From NCBI GenBank assembly GCA_031549485.1, contig JAVBPR010000010.1:1-64000 (forward strand): a DNA stretch of 64,000 bases, in the 5' to 3' direction. The position numbers and the translations under genes are program-made. Each line of letters opens with the position of its first letter. The stretch's first letter is position 1. Positions 1 to 8,890 of this stretch are shown piece after piece. This DNA comes from JAVBPR01 sp031549485. GTDB taxonomy: Bacteria > Bacillota > Clostridia > Oscillospirales > Feifaniaceae. The notes beneath the pieces were generated by a model. The model was not told where the DNA came from. It saw only the letters and a program-made list of their open reading frames with translations, and did no database searches.

Positions 1-108
1 ACTTTAATAGTGAATCGTTTTTTAAAATTTTGCAATACCGTTTTCGTCAAAATATACATATTTTTTTAAATTATTTATTTTAAAATGTACAATAAGTATA
101 AAATGAGA

Positions 109-138
109 TTGACTTAACACTCGCGTTTTATATATAAT
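109..138 (+). promoter_or_regulatory. Sigma-A promoter of livKHMGF
   Basis: TTGACT (109-114) and TATAAT (133-138) are separated by 18 bp, close to the housekeeping consensus. The liv substrate-binding gene starts 44 bp downstream after the ribosome site GGAGGAAATAAA. Bases 1-108 are very AT-rich and hold no gene I can support. Confidence 0.7.
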
Positions 139-181
139 AAATTCAGATCTTCTGTAAAAATTTTAATTTGGAGGAAATAAA

Positions 182-1387
182 ATGAAAAAGATTTTAGCAC
201 TCTTACTCGCACTCGTAATGGTCTTTGCTTTGGCGGCATGCGCCCCGACACCCGGTCCGGATGATGGTGGCGACAATCCTCCGGTAAATACCGATCCTAT
301 TAAAATCGGTTGTATTCAAGATCTCTCGGGCACAGCTTCCGAACCCGGCCAGGCAAACGCATGGGGCGCGGAATACGCAATCAAACTTTTGAACGATGCA
401 GGCGGCATCAACGGACGTAAAATCGAATTTATTTCGCTTGACTGCAAAAATGATGTTCAGGAAGCGATCAACTGCTACCGCAAGCTTATCGACGAGCATA
501 AAGTTGACGCGATTGTAGGACCTCCTCTTTCTAACCCCGCTATTTCGATAGCTCCGCTTACAGAGGAAGACGAAGTTCCGATAGTCGGCCACTTCATGGA
601 TGAGCGCGCTACCACAAACGCCGACACAGGCAAAGCATGGTCATATATGTTCCTTGCAGAGCCGTCTTGCGCACAGCAGTCATATTCCATTGCCGATTAC
701 GCTTTGAAAAAATTAAGCCTCAAAACTTTCTCGGTTCTTTATGACGAAGGAAATGCTTTTGCCGTAAAACATGCGGAGCCGTTCCTCCAGTACGTTAAAG
801 ATAACGGCGGAACAGTTGTAGAGCCGCAAACATACCAGTCTGCCGACAAAGATTTCCGCGCACAGGCAACAAAAATCGCGGCAGCTAATCCGGATGCGGT
901 TTTCGTTTGCAACTACGCTCAGGGCAACGCGCTTTGCTATGACCAGCTTCGTGAAGCCGGATACAAAGGCGTAATCCTCGGCGCAAATACATTCCAAGCT
1001 CCGTTTACAACCCTTATCAAAACTCCGCTTGAAAATGTTAAATTCCTTTATAATATAGACCTTAACAACGACTTTACAAAGAAAGTTATGGATGTCTATA
1101 CAACGCAGAACAACACCTATGCAAAAGTTAATGTATGCTTCGGCTACGACGCGGTTCAGGTTATTGCAGACGCAATGAAACGCGCAAAAGATCCGACCGA
1201 CAGCAAAGAGCTCAAAGGTCTCATCGAAACTTGCAAAGATGTTGCCACATCATCAGGTCCGATAACAATTAACGCCGATACACACAGAACGGTCGGTATG
1301 CCGATGTATATCGTTGAATATGATAAAGACCTCAAAATTACTGTTGTTGACAAAATAACACTCGACCCCTCCTGGGATAAGAAATAA
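182..1387 (+). CDS. livK: Branched-chain amino acid ABC transporter, substrate-binding lipoprotein (LivK-like)
   Basis: Extracytoplasmic binding protein that captures the substrate for the downstream LivHMGF importer. The 401-residue product begins with a lipoprotein signal peptide ending in the lipobox LAAC (Cys20), so it should be tethered to the outer face of the membrane. A Pro/Gly/Asp-rich linker follows, then the type-I periplasmic-binding fold opening with IKIGCIQDLSG, typical of Leu/Ile/Val-binding proteins. It is first in a five-gene operon in the classical order K-H-M-G-F. Leu/Ile/Val as ligand is inferred from the family; relatives bind other amino acids, amides or urea. Confidence 0.9.
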   Translation: MKKILALLLALVMVFALAACAPTPGPDDGGDNPPVNTDPIKIGCIQDLSGTASEPGQANAWGAEYAIKLLNDAGGINGRKIEFISLDCKNDVQEAINCYRKLIDEHKVDAIVGPPLSNPAISIAPLTEEDEVPIVGHFMDERATTNADTGKAWSYMFLAEPSCAQQSYSIADYALKKLSLKTFSVLYDEGNAFAVKHAEPFLQYVKDNGGTVVEPQTYQSADKDFRAQATKIAAANPDAVFVCNYAQGNALCYDQLREAGYKGVILGANTFQAPFTTLIKTPLENVKFLYNIDLNNDFTKKVMDVYTTQNNTYAKVNVCFGYDAVQVIADAMKRAKDPTDSKELKGLIETCKDVATSSGPITINADTHRTVGMPMYIVEYDKDLKITVVDKITLDPSWDKK

Positions 1388-1397
1388 TCAACAAAAC

Positions 1398-1431
1398 TTG
1401 CGGGGCGGACCAAAACAGTCCGCCCCGCACA
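1398..1431 (+). terminator. GC-rich hairpin between livK and livH
   Basis: GTGCGGGGCGGAC-type arms (GCGGGGCGGAC at about 1399-1409 and GTCCGCCCCGC at about 1418-1428) form a strong stem without a T tract. This resembles an operon-internal stabilising or attenuating hairpin rather than a complete terminator, a common arrangement downstream of binding-protein genes. Confidence 0.55.
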
Positions 1432-1450
1432 AATTATAGGAAGTGCTACT

Positions 1451-2344
1451 ATGGGAATAAAACTTATCATACAGCTGCTTGTCAACGGCATTTCTTTAGG
1501 CGCGGTTTACGCTATCGTGGCGGTTGGATTCGCGCTGATTTTCAGCGTGCTGAAATTCAGCAACTTCGCTCATGGCGGAACGATTAGCGCCACCGCTTAT
1601 TTGGCGTTTTTCTTTCAGCGGATGTTTAATCCTGCGCCGCCGCTTTGGGTTACGGTCATTTTTGCCGCCGCGGCAGGCGCGGCAATATCATGGGCGCTCG
1701 ACTCGATAGGCTACCGTTCGATTCGCCGCAGAGAAAGCCCGCTCATTTATTACTTTGTATCTTCGATAACCTTTGGTATTTTGATAGAAAATGCGCTTTC
1801 GGTATTTTTCGGCAAAAACTTTTTCGCCTTTCCAAATATTTTTGAAAAAACAACGGTAGAGCTCGGGGGCATCAGTTTTTCAAAAATGGATATGGTGGTT
1901 CTCGCCGTTTCGATTGTGCTTCTCGCTCTTTTGATGCTGCTTATAAACAAAACGAGAATAGGGCTTGCAATCCGCGCGGTTGCGCAGGACAGCCGCACAG
2001 CGAAACTTATGGGAATAAATTCGGGCGTTATTATCACTCTCAGCTTTCTGATTGCGGGCGCTTTGGCGGGCGTTTCGGGCGTTTTCATGGGTGTGAAATA
2101 CACCATATACCCGACGCTCGGTTCGAGCATTATTTTCAAGGCGTTTATCGCTTCGGTAATCGGCGGTCTCGGCAGTCTTTCGGGAGCGATTATCGGTGCG
2201 TTCGGGCTTGGAATTTTAGAAATGCTTCTGGTGTTTTTCTTCGGCTCGTCCATCACTCCCGCGCTTATCTTCGCCATTGTATTAATCTTTTTGTTTATCC
2301 GGCCGCAGGGAATTTCGGGTAAACTTCTGCAAGATAAGGCATAG
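1451..2344 (+). CDS. livH: Branched-chain amino acid ABC transporter permease LivH
   Basis: Inner-membrane permease of the Liv importer, 297 residues, very hydrophobic with about eight membrane segments. The N-terminal stretch LVNGISLGAVYAIVAVGFAL and the later EAA-like region SFLIAGALAGVSGVFMGV are characteristic of LivH/BPD_transp_2. It follows livK by 63 bp; the gap contains a GC-rich inverted repeat (TTGCGGGGCGGACC ... GGTCCGCCCCGCAC style, about 1398-1430) that may end some transcripts early so that livK is more abundant. Start ATG has AGGAAGTG upstream. Confidence 0.92.
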   Translation: MGIKLIIQLLVNGISLGAVYAIVAVGFALIFSVLKFSNFAHGGTISATAYLAFFFQRMFNPAPPLWVTVIFAAAAGAAISWALDSIGYRSIRRRESPLIYYFVSSITFGILIENALSVFFGKNFFAFPNIFEKTTVELGGISFSKMDMVVLAVSIVLLALLMLLINKTRIGLAIRAVAQDSRTAKLMGINSGVIITLSFLIAGALAGVSGVFMGVKYTIYPTLGSSIIFKAFIASVIGGLGSLSGAIIGAFGLGILEMLLVFFFGSSITPALIFAIVLIFLFIRPQGISGKLLQDKA

Positions 2345-2355
2345 GGGGAAGAGAT

Positions 2356-3282
2356 ATGAGTACAACGCTATTAATTTCGATATTAATTACCGCCATTGCG
2401 GTTTCTGCCGTTTTCGCGCTTACCGGGCTCACGGGGCTTGTAAGTTTCGGACAGGCGGCGTATATGTCAATCGGCGCTTATACATCCACTTTGTTATATG
2501 CGCACTTCGCAAAAACCACAAAACTCGATAATATTCCGAATATCCTTCTGTTATTGCTGTTTTGCGCTTGCGGAATTGCGGTTGCCGCGCTTGTCGCTTT
2601 TATAATGGGAACGCCGACTTTAAAACTTCGGCGGGACTATTTTGCGCTCATCACAGTAACTATGGGCGAGGCGGTCGCCGCGCTTGTCATAACGCTAAAA
2701 AGCATAACCGGCGGCTCGACGGGGTTTTCGAAAATCCCGAAAGTGCCGGGGCTGCTTTATATAACGATTGCAATTGCAATTTTGGCTATTTTGTTTATGC
2801 GCAACTTTAAATATTCCCGGTACGGGCGGATGTGCATAGCGGTGAAAAATGACGAGCTTGCGGCAAAAAGTTTTGCCATACGCGTCTTTAGCTTAAAGCG
2901 CAAGGTTTATGTAATGGCTTCGATAATTTGTGCGGTTGCGGGAATATTGACGGCGTTTCATCTGCGGTTTTTGGAGCCGTCAAATTTCGGCTGGACAAAA
3001 TCGTCCGAGCTTGTTATTTTCATGTTCTTCGGCGGCACAAATTCGCTGACCGGCGCGATTGTCGCGGCGCTTGGGCTCGGTTCGCTGCCTGAACTCCTCA
3101 GGAATGTAACCCTCCTCGGCCGCAGCCTGCAGGAATACCGCACAATAATTTACTGTATTTTAATTATCTTGATACTCAATTTCCGGCCTTCCGGTTTATT
3201 CGGTGAGTGGGAATTTCAGCCGATCAAATTTATCAAAGCCCACTTTACCGGCAAAAAAACAGAACGGAGGGGGAAAAAATGA
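2356..3282 (+). CDS. livM: Branched-chain amino acid ABC transporter permease LivM
   Basis: Second permease subunit, 308 residues, multi-spanning. The motif LVSFGQAAYMSIGAYTS near residue 28-44 is the LivM hallmark, and GGTNSLTGAIVAALGLGSLPELL is the C-terminal conserved block. It starts 11 bp after livH behind GGGGGAAGAG and its stop overlaps the livG start (ATGA at 3279-3282), indicating translational coupling. Confidence 0.92.
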   Translation: MSTTLLISILITAIAVSAVFALTGLTGLVSFGQAAYMSIGAYTSTLLYAHFAKTTKLDNIPNILLLLLFCACGIAVAALVAFIMGTPTLKLRRDYFALITVTMGEAVAALVITLKSITGGSTGFSKIPKVPGLLYITIAIAILAILFMRNFKYSRYGRMCIAVKNDELAAKSFAIRVFSLKRKVYVMASIICAVAGILTAFHLRFLEPSNFGWTKSSELVIFMFFGGTNSLTGAIVAALGLGSLPELLRNVTLLGRSLQEYRTIIYCILIILILNFRPSGLFGEWEFQPIKFIKAHFTGKKTERRGKK

Positions 3283-4067
3283 GTGAAATAATTCTAAAAA
3301 CCGAAAAAATCAGCAAGAATTTCGGCGGCGTCGCGGCGGTAAAGGATTTTTCTATGGAGCTTTCCGCCGGACAAATCAAGGGGATAATCGGACCGAACGG
3401 CGCAGGGAAAACTACGATTTTCAATCTGATTTCAAATATCTATAAAGCCGACGGCGGCGAAGTTTTCCTCGGCGGGAAAAGTACGAAAGGGCTCAAACAG
3501 GAAGAGGTAGCAAAGCTCGGGCTTGCCCGAACATTTCAAAACATCCGCCTTTTTTCAGGACTTTCTGTTCTTGATAACGTCAAAATCGCGCTCGACCATG
3601 CGGGCAAATATAATATAATTCAGGCGCTTTTATATACGCCGAAAATGCGAAGAGAGGAAAAACGTATTTCGGAAGCGGCGTATCACTGCCTTGAGCTTGT
3701 AGGACTTGAAGAACACGCGAAATCGCGCCCCGGCAGTTTGCCTTACGGCATCCAGCGCCGCGTGGAAATCGCGAGAGCGCTCGCGATGGAGCCGAAGGTG
3801 CTTCTGCTTGACGAGCCGGCTGCGGGGCTTAACCCGGAAGAGGTTTTCGAGCTTATCGATTTTATCGGCGAAGTGAAGAACCGGTTTTCACTTTCGATGC
3901 TTATTATTGAGCACAGAATGGACGTAATAATGTCGCTTTGCGAGCATATTTATGTTCAGGATTTCGGCGTGACAATTGCGACCGGAACGCCCGAGGAAAT
4001 TCAGACAAATCCGAAAGTTCTCGAGGCGTATTTGGGGAAAGGAGAGGAAGAAAATGGCATTTCTTGA
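3279..4067 (+). CDS. livG: Branched-chain amino acid ABC transporter ATPase LivG
   Basis: Cytoplasmic ATPase, 262 residues. Walker A GPNGAGKTT, Walker B LLLDEPAAGLNPEE, and the LivG-type segment LGLARTFQNIRLF are present. The ABC signature reads LPYGIQRRVEIARAL instead of LSGGQ, a variation normal for LivG. I chose ATG 3279 because it has the strong site GGAGGGGGAAAAA and overlaps the livM stop by 4 bp; a start 72 bp upstream would lie inside livM. Confidence 0.93.
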   Translation: MSEIILKTEKISKNFGGVAAVKDFSMELSAGQIKGIIGPNGAGKTTIFNLISNIYKADGGEVFLGGKSTKGLKQEEVAKLGLARTFQNIRLFSGLSVLDNVKIALDHAGKYNIIQALLYTPKMRREEKRISEAAYHCLELVGLEEHAKSRPGSLPYGIQRRVEIARALAMEPKVLLLDEPAAGLNPEEVFELIDFIGEVKNRFSLSMLIIEHRMDVIMSLCEHIYVQDFGVTIATGTPEEIQTNPKVLEAYLGKGEEENGIS

Positions 4068-4770
4068 GCTTAAAGATGTCAGCGTTTCCTATGGAGCGAT
4101 AACAGGTCTTGCCGGAGTTTCTCTCGTTATTGAAAAAGGGCAGATAGTCACCATAATAGGCGCAAACGGCGCGGGGAAAAGCACCCTTTTAAACGCGATA
4201 TCGGGAATTGTAAAAAGAACCGGCACAATTCTTTTTGAGGACAAACCGCTTCCGACCGCTTCGCACAAAGTGGTAAAGCTCGGAATAATTCAGTCGCCGG
4301 AGGGCAGGCGCGTATTTGCGGGCCTTTCGGTTGCGGAAAATCTTCGGATAGGCGCTTATTTAAACCGCAATAAAAAAGAAGTGGATACGCTGCTTAAAGA
4401 GCAATATGAGCTATTTCCCGTTCTTTTTGAGCGCAAAAATCAAATGGCGGGAACCCTTTCGGGCGGAGAGCAGCAAATGCTCGCAATATGCAGGGGCCTC
4501 ATGGCAAAACCGAGAATTTTGCTGCTTGACGAGCCGTCGCTCGGCCTTGCGCCCATAGTCGTCGAAACGGTATTCAGCACAATTCAAAAAATACGCGATT
4601 TAGGAATAACGGTAGTTCTTGTTGAGCAAAATGCAAAAAAATCGCTTCAAATTTGCGATTTCGCATATGTTATCGAAAACGGGAAAATCTCGCTCTCCGG
4701 CACAGGACAGGAACTTTTGCAAAACCCCGATGTTGCGGAGTCCTATCTCGGCTCAAACCGCGGAAAATAA
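4054..4770 (+). CDS. livF: Branched-chain amino acid ABC transporter ATPase LivF
   Basis: Second ATPase, 238 residues, pairing with LivG to drive uptake. Walker A GANGAGKST, signature LSGGEQQMLAICRGL, Walker B LLLDEPSLGLAPIVV and the LivF-specific SPEGRRVFAGLSV are all intact. ATG 4054 follows GGAGAGGAAGAAA and lies 14 bp inside livG. Last gene of the operon; a strong terminator follows 15 bp later. Confidence 0.93.
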   Translation: MAFLELKDVSVSYGAITGLAGVSLVIEKGQIVTIIGANGAGKSTLLNAISGIVKRTGTILFEDKPLPTASHKVVKLGIIQSPEGRRVFAGLSVAENLRIGAYLNRNKKEVDTLLKEQYELFPVLFERKNQMAGTLSGGEQQMLAICRGLMAKPRILLLDEPSLGLAPIVVETVFSTIQKIRDLGITVVLVEQNAKKSLQICDFAYVIENGKISLSGTGQELLQNPDVAESYLGSNRGK

Positions 4771-4786
4771 ATCTAATATCAAGCAA

Positions 4787-4817
4787 GAACCTTCGGCAAA
4801 GCCGAAGGTTCTTTTTA
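4787..4817 (+). terminator. Rho-independent terminator of the liv operon
   Basis: Perfect 11-bp stem GAACCTTCGGC / GCCGAAGGTTC with an AAA loop, followed by TTTTTATT. Confidence 0.9.
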
Positions 4818-4877
4818 TTATGCATGTATACATAAATATGGTAATTAGCACCTAAAACACAAATATTTGGCTAAATC

Positions 4878-4905
4878 GGTCACGCGCCGGTCACAAGTTT
4901 TCTTG
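4878..4905 (+). promoter_or_regulatory. Direct-repeat operator, copy 1
   Basis: GGTCAC at 4878, GGTCAC at 4889 and TTCTTG at 4900 recur with exact 11-bp phasing, one helical turn. Phased direct hexamers of this kind are typical of OmpR/PhoB-class response regulators; no -35 element is evident for the extended -10 at 4942-4950, which fits an activator-dependent promoter. The regulator's identity is unknown. Confidence 0.5.
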
Positions 4906-5055
4906 TTTTCGTAAACCGGGGCGGAAATCTATCCGAATTTGTGCTATAATTGAGTTGATAAAGCGAAAAGCTATACGAACTGTAAATAAAAATATTAAAT
5001 GCAGGGGCAGAATAAATTGAAAATGACGGCTTGAATTCAAGGATTTGGCAAAATC

Positions 5056-5083
5056 GGTCACAAATTGGTCATAAATTTTCTTG
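5056..5083 (+). promoter_or_regulatory. Direct-repeat operator, copy 2 (SLH gene)
   Basis: GGTCAC at 5056, GGTCAT at 5067 and TTCTTG at 5078, the same 11-bp phasing as copy 1. The extended -10 TGCTATGAT lies at 5121-5129, and the SLH coding start is 61 bp beyond it. Confidence 0.5.
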
Positions 5084-5189
5084 TTTCCAAAAAAATAGGG
5101 GTAGCTTTTATTTTTTTATGTGCTATGATGGAGTTATGAAATGTTACATTATAAAAAATACATTATATATAAATAAAGGAGAGCAGTTT

Positions 5190-8100
5190 ATGAAAGGGAA
5201 AATTATTGCAATATTAATCACGGTTTCGATGATTTTTTCGATGTTGCCCTTTGGGGCGCTCGCTGCTGACTTTTCGGATATGCCGAATGACTGGTCGACA
5301 GAAGCGCTTATGGCAGCTGTATCAAACGGCTTGCTAAAAGGCGATCCCGATGGAAAAATCGATCCGAAAGGAAATGTCACAAGGGCGCAGATGGCGGCTG
5401 TAATCAGCCGCGCATTCGGAACAAAAGCTCTTGCAAGCCTTGACGGTTTTTCCGATGTATCGGCGGATAAATGGTTCTATACAGATATGCAAAAAGCTGT
5501 TGCCATGAAAGTTATTTTGGGCGATGGCGGGAAACTTATGCCGGATAATCAAATTACAAGGCAGGAAGTTTTTGCCGTTCTTGCCCGCGGATTTAAAATA
5601 AGTTCGGGCGAGGCAAGTGATCTGGCGGCATTTACCGACGCTTCGCAAGTTGCGTCATGGGCTTTGCCGTCTGTGGCGGGGCTTGTAAAAGCGGGATATG
5701 TTAAAGGTGACGGAAATCTGCTTGAACCCGGAAAAACTATTACAAGAGCGGAATTTGCGCAGATTCTTTTCAATATGGTGTCCGCTTATGTCGGCGCTTC
5801 GGTTACCGGAACGAATTTTGACGGAAATGTTGTCATATTTAACGAGGGCGTTCGCCTTGCGAACTTGACCGTTAAAGGCGATTTAATTATCGGCGACGGC
5901 GTCGGTGACGGCGATGTTTATCTTGAAAATGTCACCATAAACGGTCGCTTGATAGTTCGCGGCGGCGGCGCAAATTCGATTCATATTATCGGCTCCAGCA
6001 ATGCTTCTTCGATAATTATCACAAAAACCATTGACGGCGCCGTGCGAGTAGTTACCGAAGACGGCGCGGAGGTTTCGGTTATTGTTGTCGAAGAAGAGGG
6101 CGACGAAGTAATTATCGAGGGAACTATCGGAACTGTGAAAATTGAAGCTCCCGACACCAAAGTCGTTCTTCAGAATGCAACGGTCAATAATGTCGTTGTT
6201 GATGCGGAAAACACAAATATCGCGGCAGCGGAAACGGTTACCGTTTCAAACATCAGTATTGCCGCTGAAAATACCTTGATTACCACCTCCGCAACTGCGG
6301 TTATTTCAAATGTAAATGTTGCTGCGGAGAATACGGTTATCTCAGGAACAGGAAAAGTAGAAAACGCAAATATTACCGCAAACAATACCGAAATTGATAC
6401 GGTCGGAACTCATGTCAATGTCGCTTCGGATGTTACCGGAACGGTTTCAAACGGAGAAAATGTCAGCGGCGGCGAAAGCGGAACGACCAAAGGGGACGGC
6501 GGTATTATTCCGGACGGACCTGGTCCTGACGACGGAGGAAACGGCGGAAACGGCGGCGGACCGGAGCCGTATTACCCGCCGGTATATACCGTGACTTTTA
6601 ATACGACCGGCGGAAGCACTATAGAGCCGGTGGACGTTCAGGACGCATCTCCGGTTGTGAAACCGGCCGATCCGACAAAAACGGGCTATGAGTTTGCCGG
6701 TTGGTATACTGCCGCGACCGGCGGCACTTTGTGGGATTTCACCACGGCGATAACAGCGGACACAACTCTTTATGCCACATGGGTTTCTGTCGTTTCAACC
6801 GAGGCGGAACTCAGGGCGGCTATAAAAGCCGGTGAGCCGACCATAAAACTTTTAAATAATATTACGATTACGAAACAGGCAAGCGGCACGACCGATGAAG
6901 TCGCCGGATATCTTCCAATTATCGGAAGCGTAACAATAGACGGTGACGGGCACAGCATAATCGCGGGAACAAACGTCGCAAGAGTTTTCAATATCGAAGG
7001 CGCTGCTTCAGGCTATCAGCTTACCGCGTCAGGCTCGGTCATAACGCTTAAAAACTTGACGGTAAATAATCCGAACACGATGTCGAATTCGCGCGCGGTT
7101 TCATTTACAAGCGCAACCGACATCACGCTAAATTTAGAAAACTGTGATTTAAGCGCGCAATATTATTGTATCAATATCGGTGTTTATAACACAGGCACCG
7201 TAATAAACGCGGAGGATTCCGATATTGCCGGCTGGTGCGCGGTTCAGACATGGTCGCCGGATGTTACGGCTACTTTTGATAATTGTGTTTTAACAGGGCA
7301 CAATTTTACAACAAATCCGGCGAGCAATACTTTCGCAACTATTGTAATTAATGCAGATTCGGAAGACCAGGCAAGCGATACAGCATGGACCTTCAACGAT
7401 TGCACTATTACAGCGACCACGGCAAACACATCGGTTCAGCATCTATTCAGAATAGGCGCTCCGGCTGATAATACAAATATCACGCTAAACGGCAGCACCT
7501 TGAATCCTTGCGGAACGGCAAGCGCGGTATATATGTACTCCGGTGCGCTTGACACAACCTTTACCGTTTCAAATGCGGCTGAACTCAAAGCGGCGCTTGT
7601 TGCGGGAACTCAAAACGAAAATGTAAGCGTTTATCTTTCAGATGATATAAATATCGGCGGAGCATGGACTCCGATAGGCTCTGCTACGACTCCGTTTATA
7701 GGCGATTTTTACGGCGAAGACCATACCGTTTCGGGATTTACTGTTTCTGCGAGCGTTAACGGTCCAACCGGATTCTTTGCGGTTATTAAAGACGGCAGCG
7801 TGAGCGACTTGTCGCTAAACGGCAGCGTCGCGATAACAAATATAGGCTGGGCAGGAATTCTCGCCGGAACAATTAAAAATACTGTGATTGATAACTGTAA
7901 TACTGCGGGCACGATATCGGCGACCGGCGGACCGGCGCAAATTGCCGGAATTGTTGAGGATGTAAGAGAAGGAAGCACTATTCAAAACAGCACAAATGCG
8001 GCAACCGTTTCGTATACCAACAGTGCGTCCTGGGCATATGCCGGCGGAATCGCAGGTGAAGTTACCGGCGGAAGTTTGATTTCAAACTGCGATAATACTG

Positions 8101-8729
8101 GCGCTGTATCGATAAGCTATGGCGGAACACCTGCAGGAGATGATTCCATTTCTGTCGGCGGCATCGCGGCGGTTCTGAGAGAGGATTCGACAATCGAAGA
8201 TTGTACTAACACCGGAGCGGTTACCGGAAACGGTACGCCCTATTCATTTGTCGGCGGAATTGTCGGTTCGACCGATGACGGACATGAGAACACTGAAATC
8301 TCAGGATGCTCTAACAGCGGAGTTGTCGCTTCATCTGGTGCCGAGTATGCGGCGGTCGGCGGAATAATCGGCTCGATATATGTATACAGCAGCGATTTGA
8401 CAATAAACAGCTGCTCGAATACCGGCAATATTGTAGTAAGCGCGGCAGACTTTTATGTCGGCGGTATCGCAGGCGAGGTTTATTCCTGCGAAGACGGCGG
8501 AATTATATATCCGCAGACAATTACGAACTGCTCAGTTTCGGGAGCGATTACTGTAACCCTGTCGGGAACGGCGCAATACTCTTCTGCTGTCGGAAATATC
8601 GCGGGCTGGGTATATGATATGACCTACCTGACCTTTACCGGAAACACCGGAACAATGACTATCAGCGCGGCGGCAGAAGTAGATGTGAATACCGGCGGCA
8701 GCGGTCAGATTGGCGTTGTAGCAGTTTAA
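5190..8729 (+). CDS. SLH-domain surface protein with InlB-type repeat, beta-helix and GLUG-like repeats
   Basis: Secreted cell-surface protein of 1179 residues. Signal peptide about residues 1-25 (cut after GALA). Three S-layer homology domains (about 28-190), recognisable by FSDVSADKWFYTDMQKAV and TRAEFAQILFNM, should bind a secondary cell-wall polymer. A Val/Ile/Asn-rich solenoid-like region (about 200-400), a Gly/Pro/Asp linker (about 425-460), one Listeria-Bacteroides (Flg_new) repeat ending GYEFAGWYTAATGG, a pectate-lyase-like region, and C-terminal GLUG-like repeats (VGGIVG, NTGAVTG, NCSNSG patterns) follow. ATG 5190 is chosen because AAAGGAGAGCAG precedes it and the signal peptide starts there; a start 159 bp earlier would lie upstream of the promoter. 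The role is probably adhesive or structural; no catalytic residues are recognised. Confidence 0.85.
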   Translation: MKGKIIAILITVSMIFSMLPFGALAADFSDMPNDWSTEALMAAVSNGLLKGDPDGKIDPKGNVTRAQMAAVISRAFGTKALASLDGFSDVSADKWFYTDMQKAVAMKVILGDGGKLMPDNQITRQEVFAVLARGFKISSGEASDLAAFTDASQVASWALPSVAGLVKAGYVKGDGNLLEPGKTITRAEFAQILFNMVSAYVGASVTGTNFDGNVVIFNEGVRLANLTVKGDLIIGDGVGDGDVYLENVTINGRLIVRGGGANSIHIIGSSNASSIIITKTIDGAVRVVTEDGAEVSVIVVEEEGDEVIIEGTIGTVKIEAPDTKVVLQNATVNNVVVDAENTNIAAAETVTVSNISIAAENTLITTSATAVISNVNVAAENTVISGTGKVENANITANNTEIDTVGTHVNVASDVTGTVSNGENVSGGESGTTKGDGGIIPDGPGPDDGGNGGNGGGPEPYYPPVYTVTFNTTGGSTIEPVDVQDASPVVKPADPTKTGYEFAGWYTAATGGTLWDFTTAITADTTLYATWVSVVSTEAELRAAIKAGEPTIKLLNNITITKQASGTTDEVAGYLPIIGSVTIDGDGHSIIAGTNVARVFNIEGAASGYQLTASGSVITLKNLTVNNPNTMSNSRAVSFTSATDITLNLENCDLSAQYYCINIGVYNTGTVINAEDSDIAGWCAVQTWSPDVTATFDNCVLTGHNFTTNPASNTFATIVINADSEDQASDTAWTFNDCTITATTANTSVQHLFRIGAPADNTNITLNGSTLNPCGTASAVYMYSGALDTTFTVSNAAELKAALVAGTQNENVSVYLSDDINIGGAWTPIGSATTPFIGDFYGEDHTVSGFTVSASVNGPTGFFAVIKDGSVSDLSLNGSVAITNIGWAGILAGTIKNTVIDNCNTAGTISATGGPAQIAGIVEDVREGSTIQNSTNAATVSYTNSASWAYAGGIAGEVTGGSLISNCDNTGAVSISYGGTPAGDDSISVGGIAAVLREDSTIEDCTNTGAVTGNGTPYSFVGGIVGSTDDGHENTEISGCSNSGVVASSGAEYAAVGGIIGSIYVYSSDLTINSCSNTGNIVVSAADFYVGGIAGEVYSCEDGGIIYPQTITNCSVSGAITVTLSGTAQYSSAVGNIAGWVYDMTYLTFTGNTGTMTISAAAEVDVNTGGSGQIGVVAV

Positions 8730-8755
8730 AATTAATCGTTTTACAAAATAGTTTT

Positions 8756-8795
8756 CTCCGGCATTCCGCAGATGCGGAATGCCGGAGGTTTTTTT
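8756..8795 (+). terminator. Rho-independent terminator after the SLH gene
   Basis: 14-bp perfect stem CTCCGGCATTCCGC / GCGGAATGCCGGAG, 4-nt loop, then seven T residues. Confidence 0.92.
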
Positions 8796-8890
8796 GCCGA
8801 TAAAAACAGCGTAAAGCCGTAAACTGTTGCTTTTATACATTAAAAGAAGTAAAATAATGTTACGATGATTATTAAAGTGGGGGATAGTAT

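Larger units (their letters stand above)
4818..5189 (+). promoter_or_regulatory. Long regulatory region with two copies of an operator/promoter module
   Basis: No gene is visible in these 372 bp. They hold two imperfect copies (about 4865-4956 and 5042-5135) of one module: ATTTGGCnAAATCGGTCAC, a second GGTCAY 11 bp later, TTCTTG another 11 bp on, and then, about 40 bp downstream, an extended -10 (TGCTATAAT at 4942-4950; TGCTATGAT at 5121-5129). The downstream copy would transcribe the SLH gene. The first copy is followed by a weak start (TTG at about 5017) with a five-codon reading frame, as if the gene it once served had been lost. Confidence 0.6.

Noticed and set aside
1..108. Riboswitch or other RNA leader before livK
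   Set aside because: The stretch lies upstream of the promoter and is simple AT-rich sequence without conserved stems.
4957..5036. Possible small peptide gene between the two operator copies
   Set aside because: Only a five-codon frame (MKMTA) with a weak ribosome site; more likely a relic.
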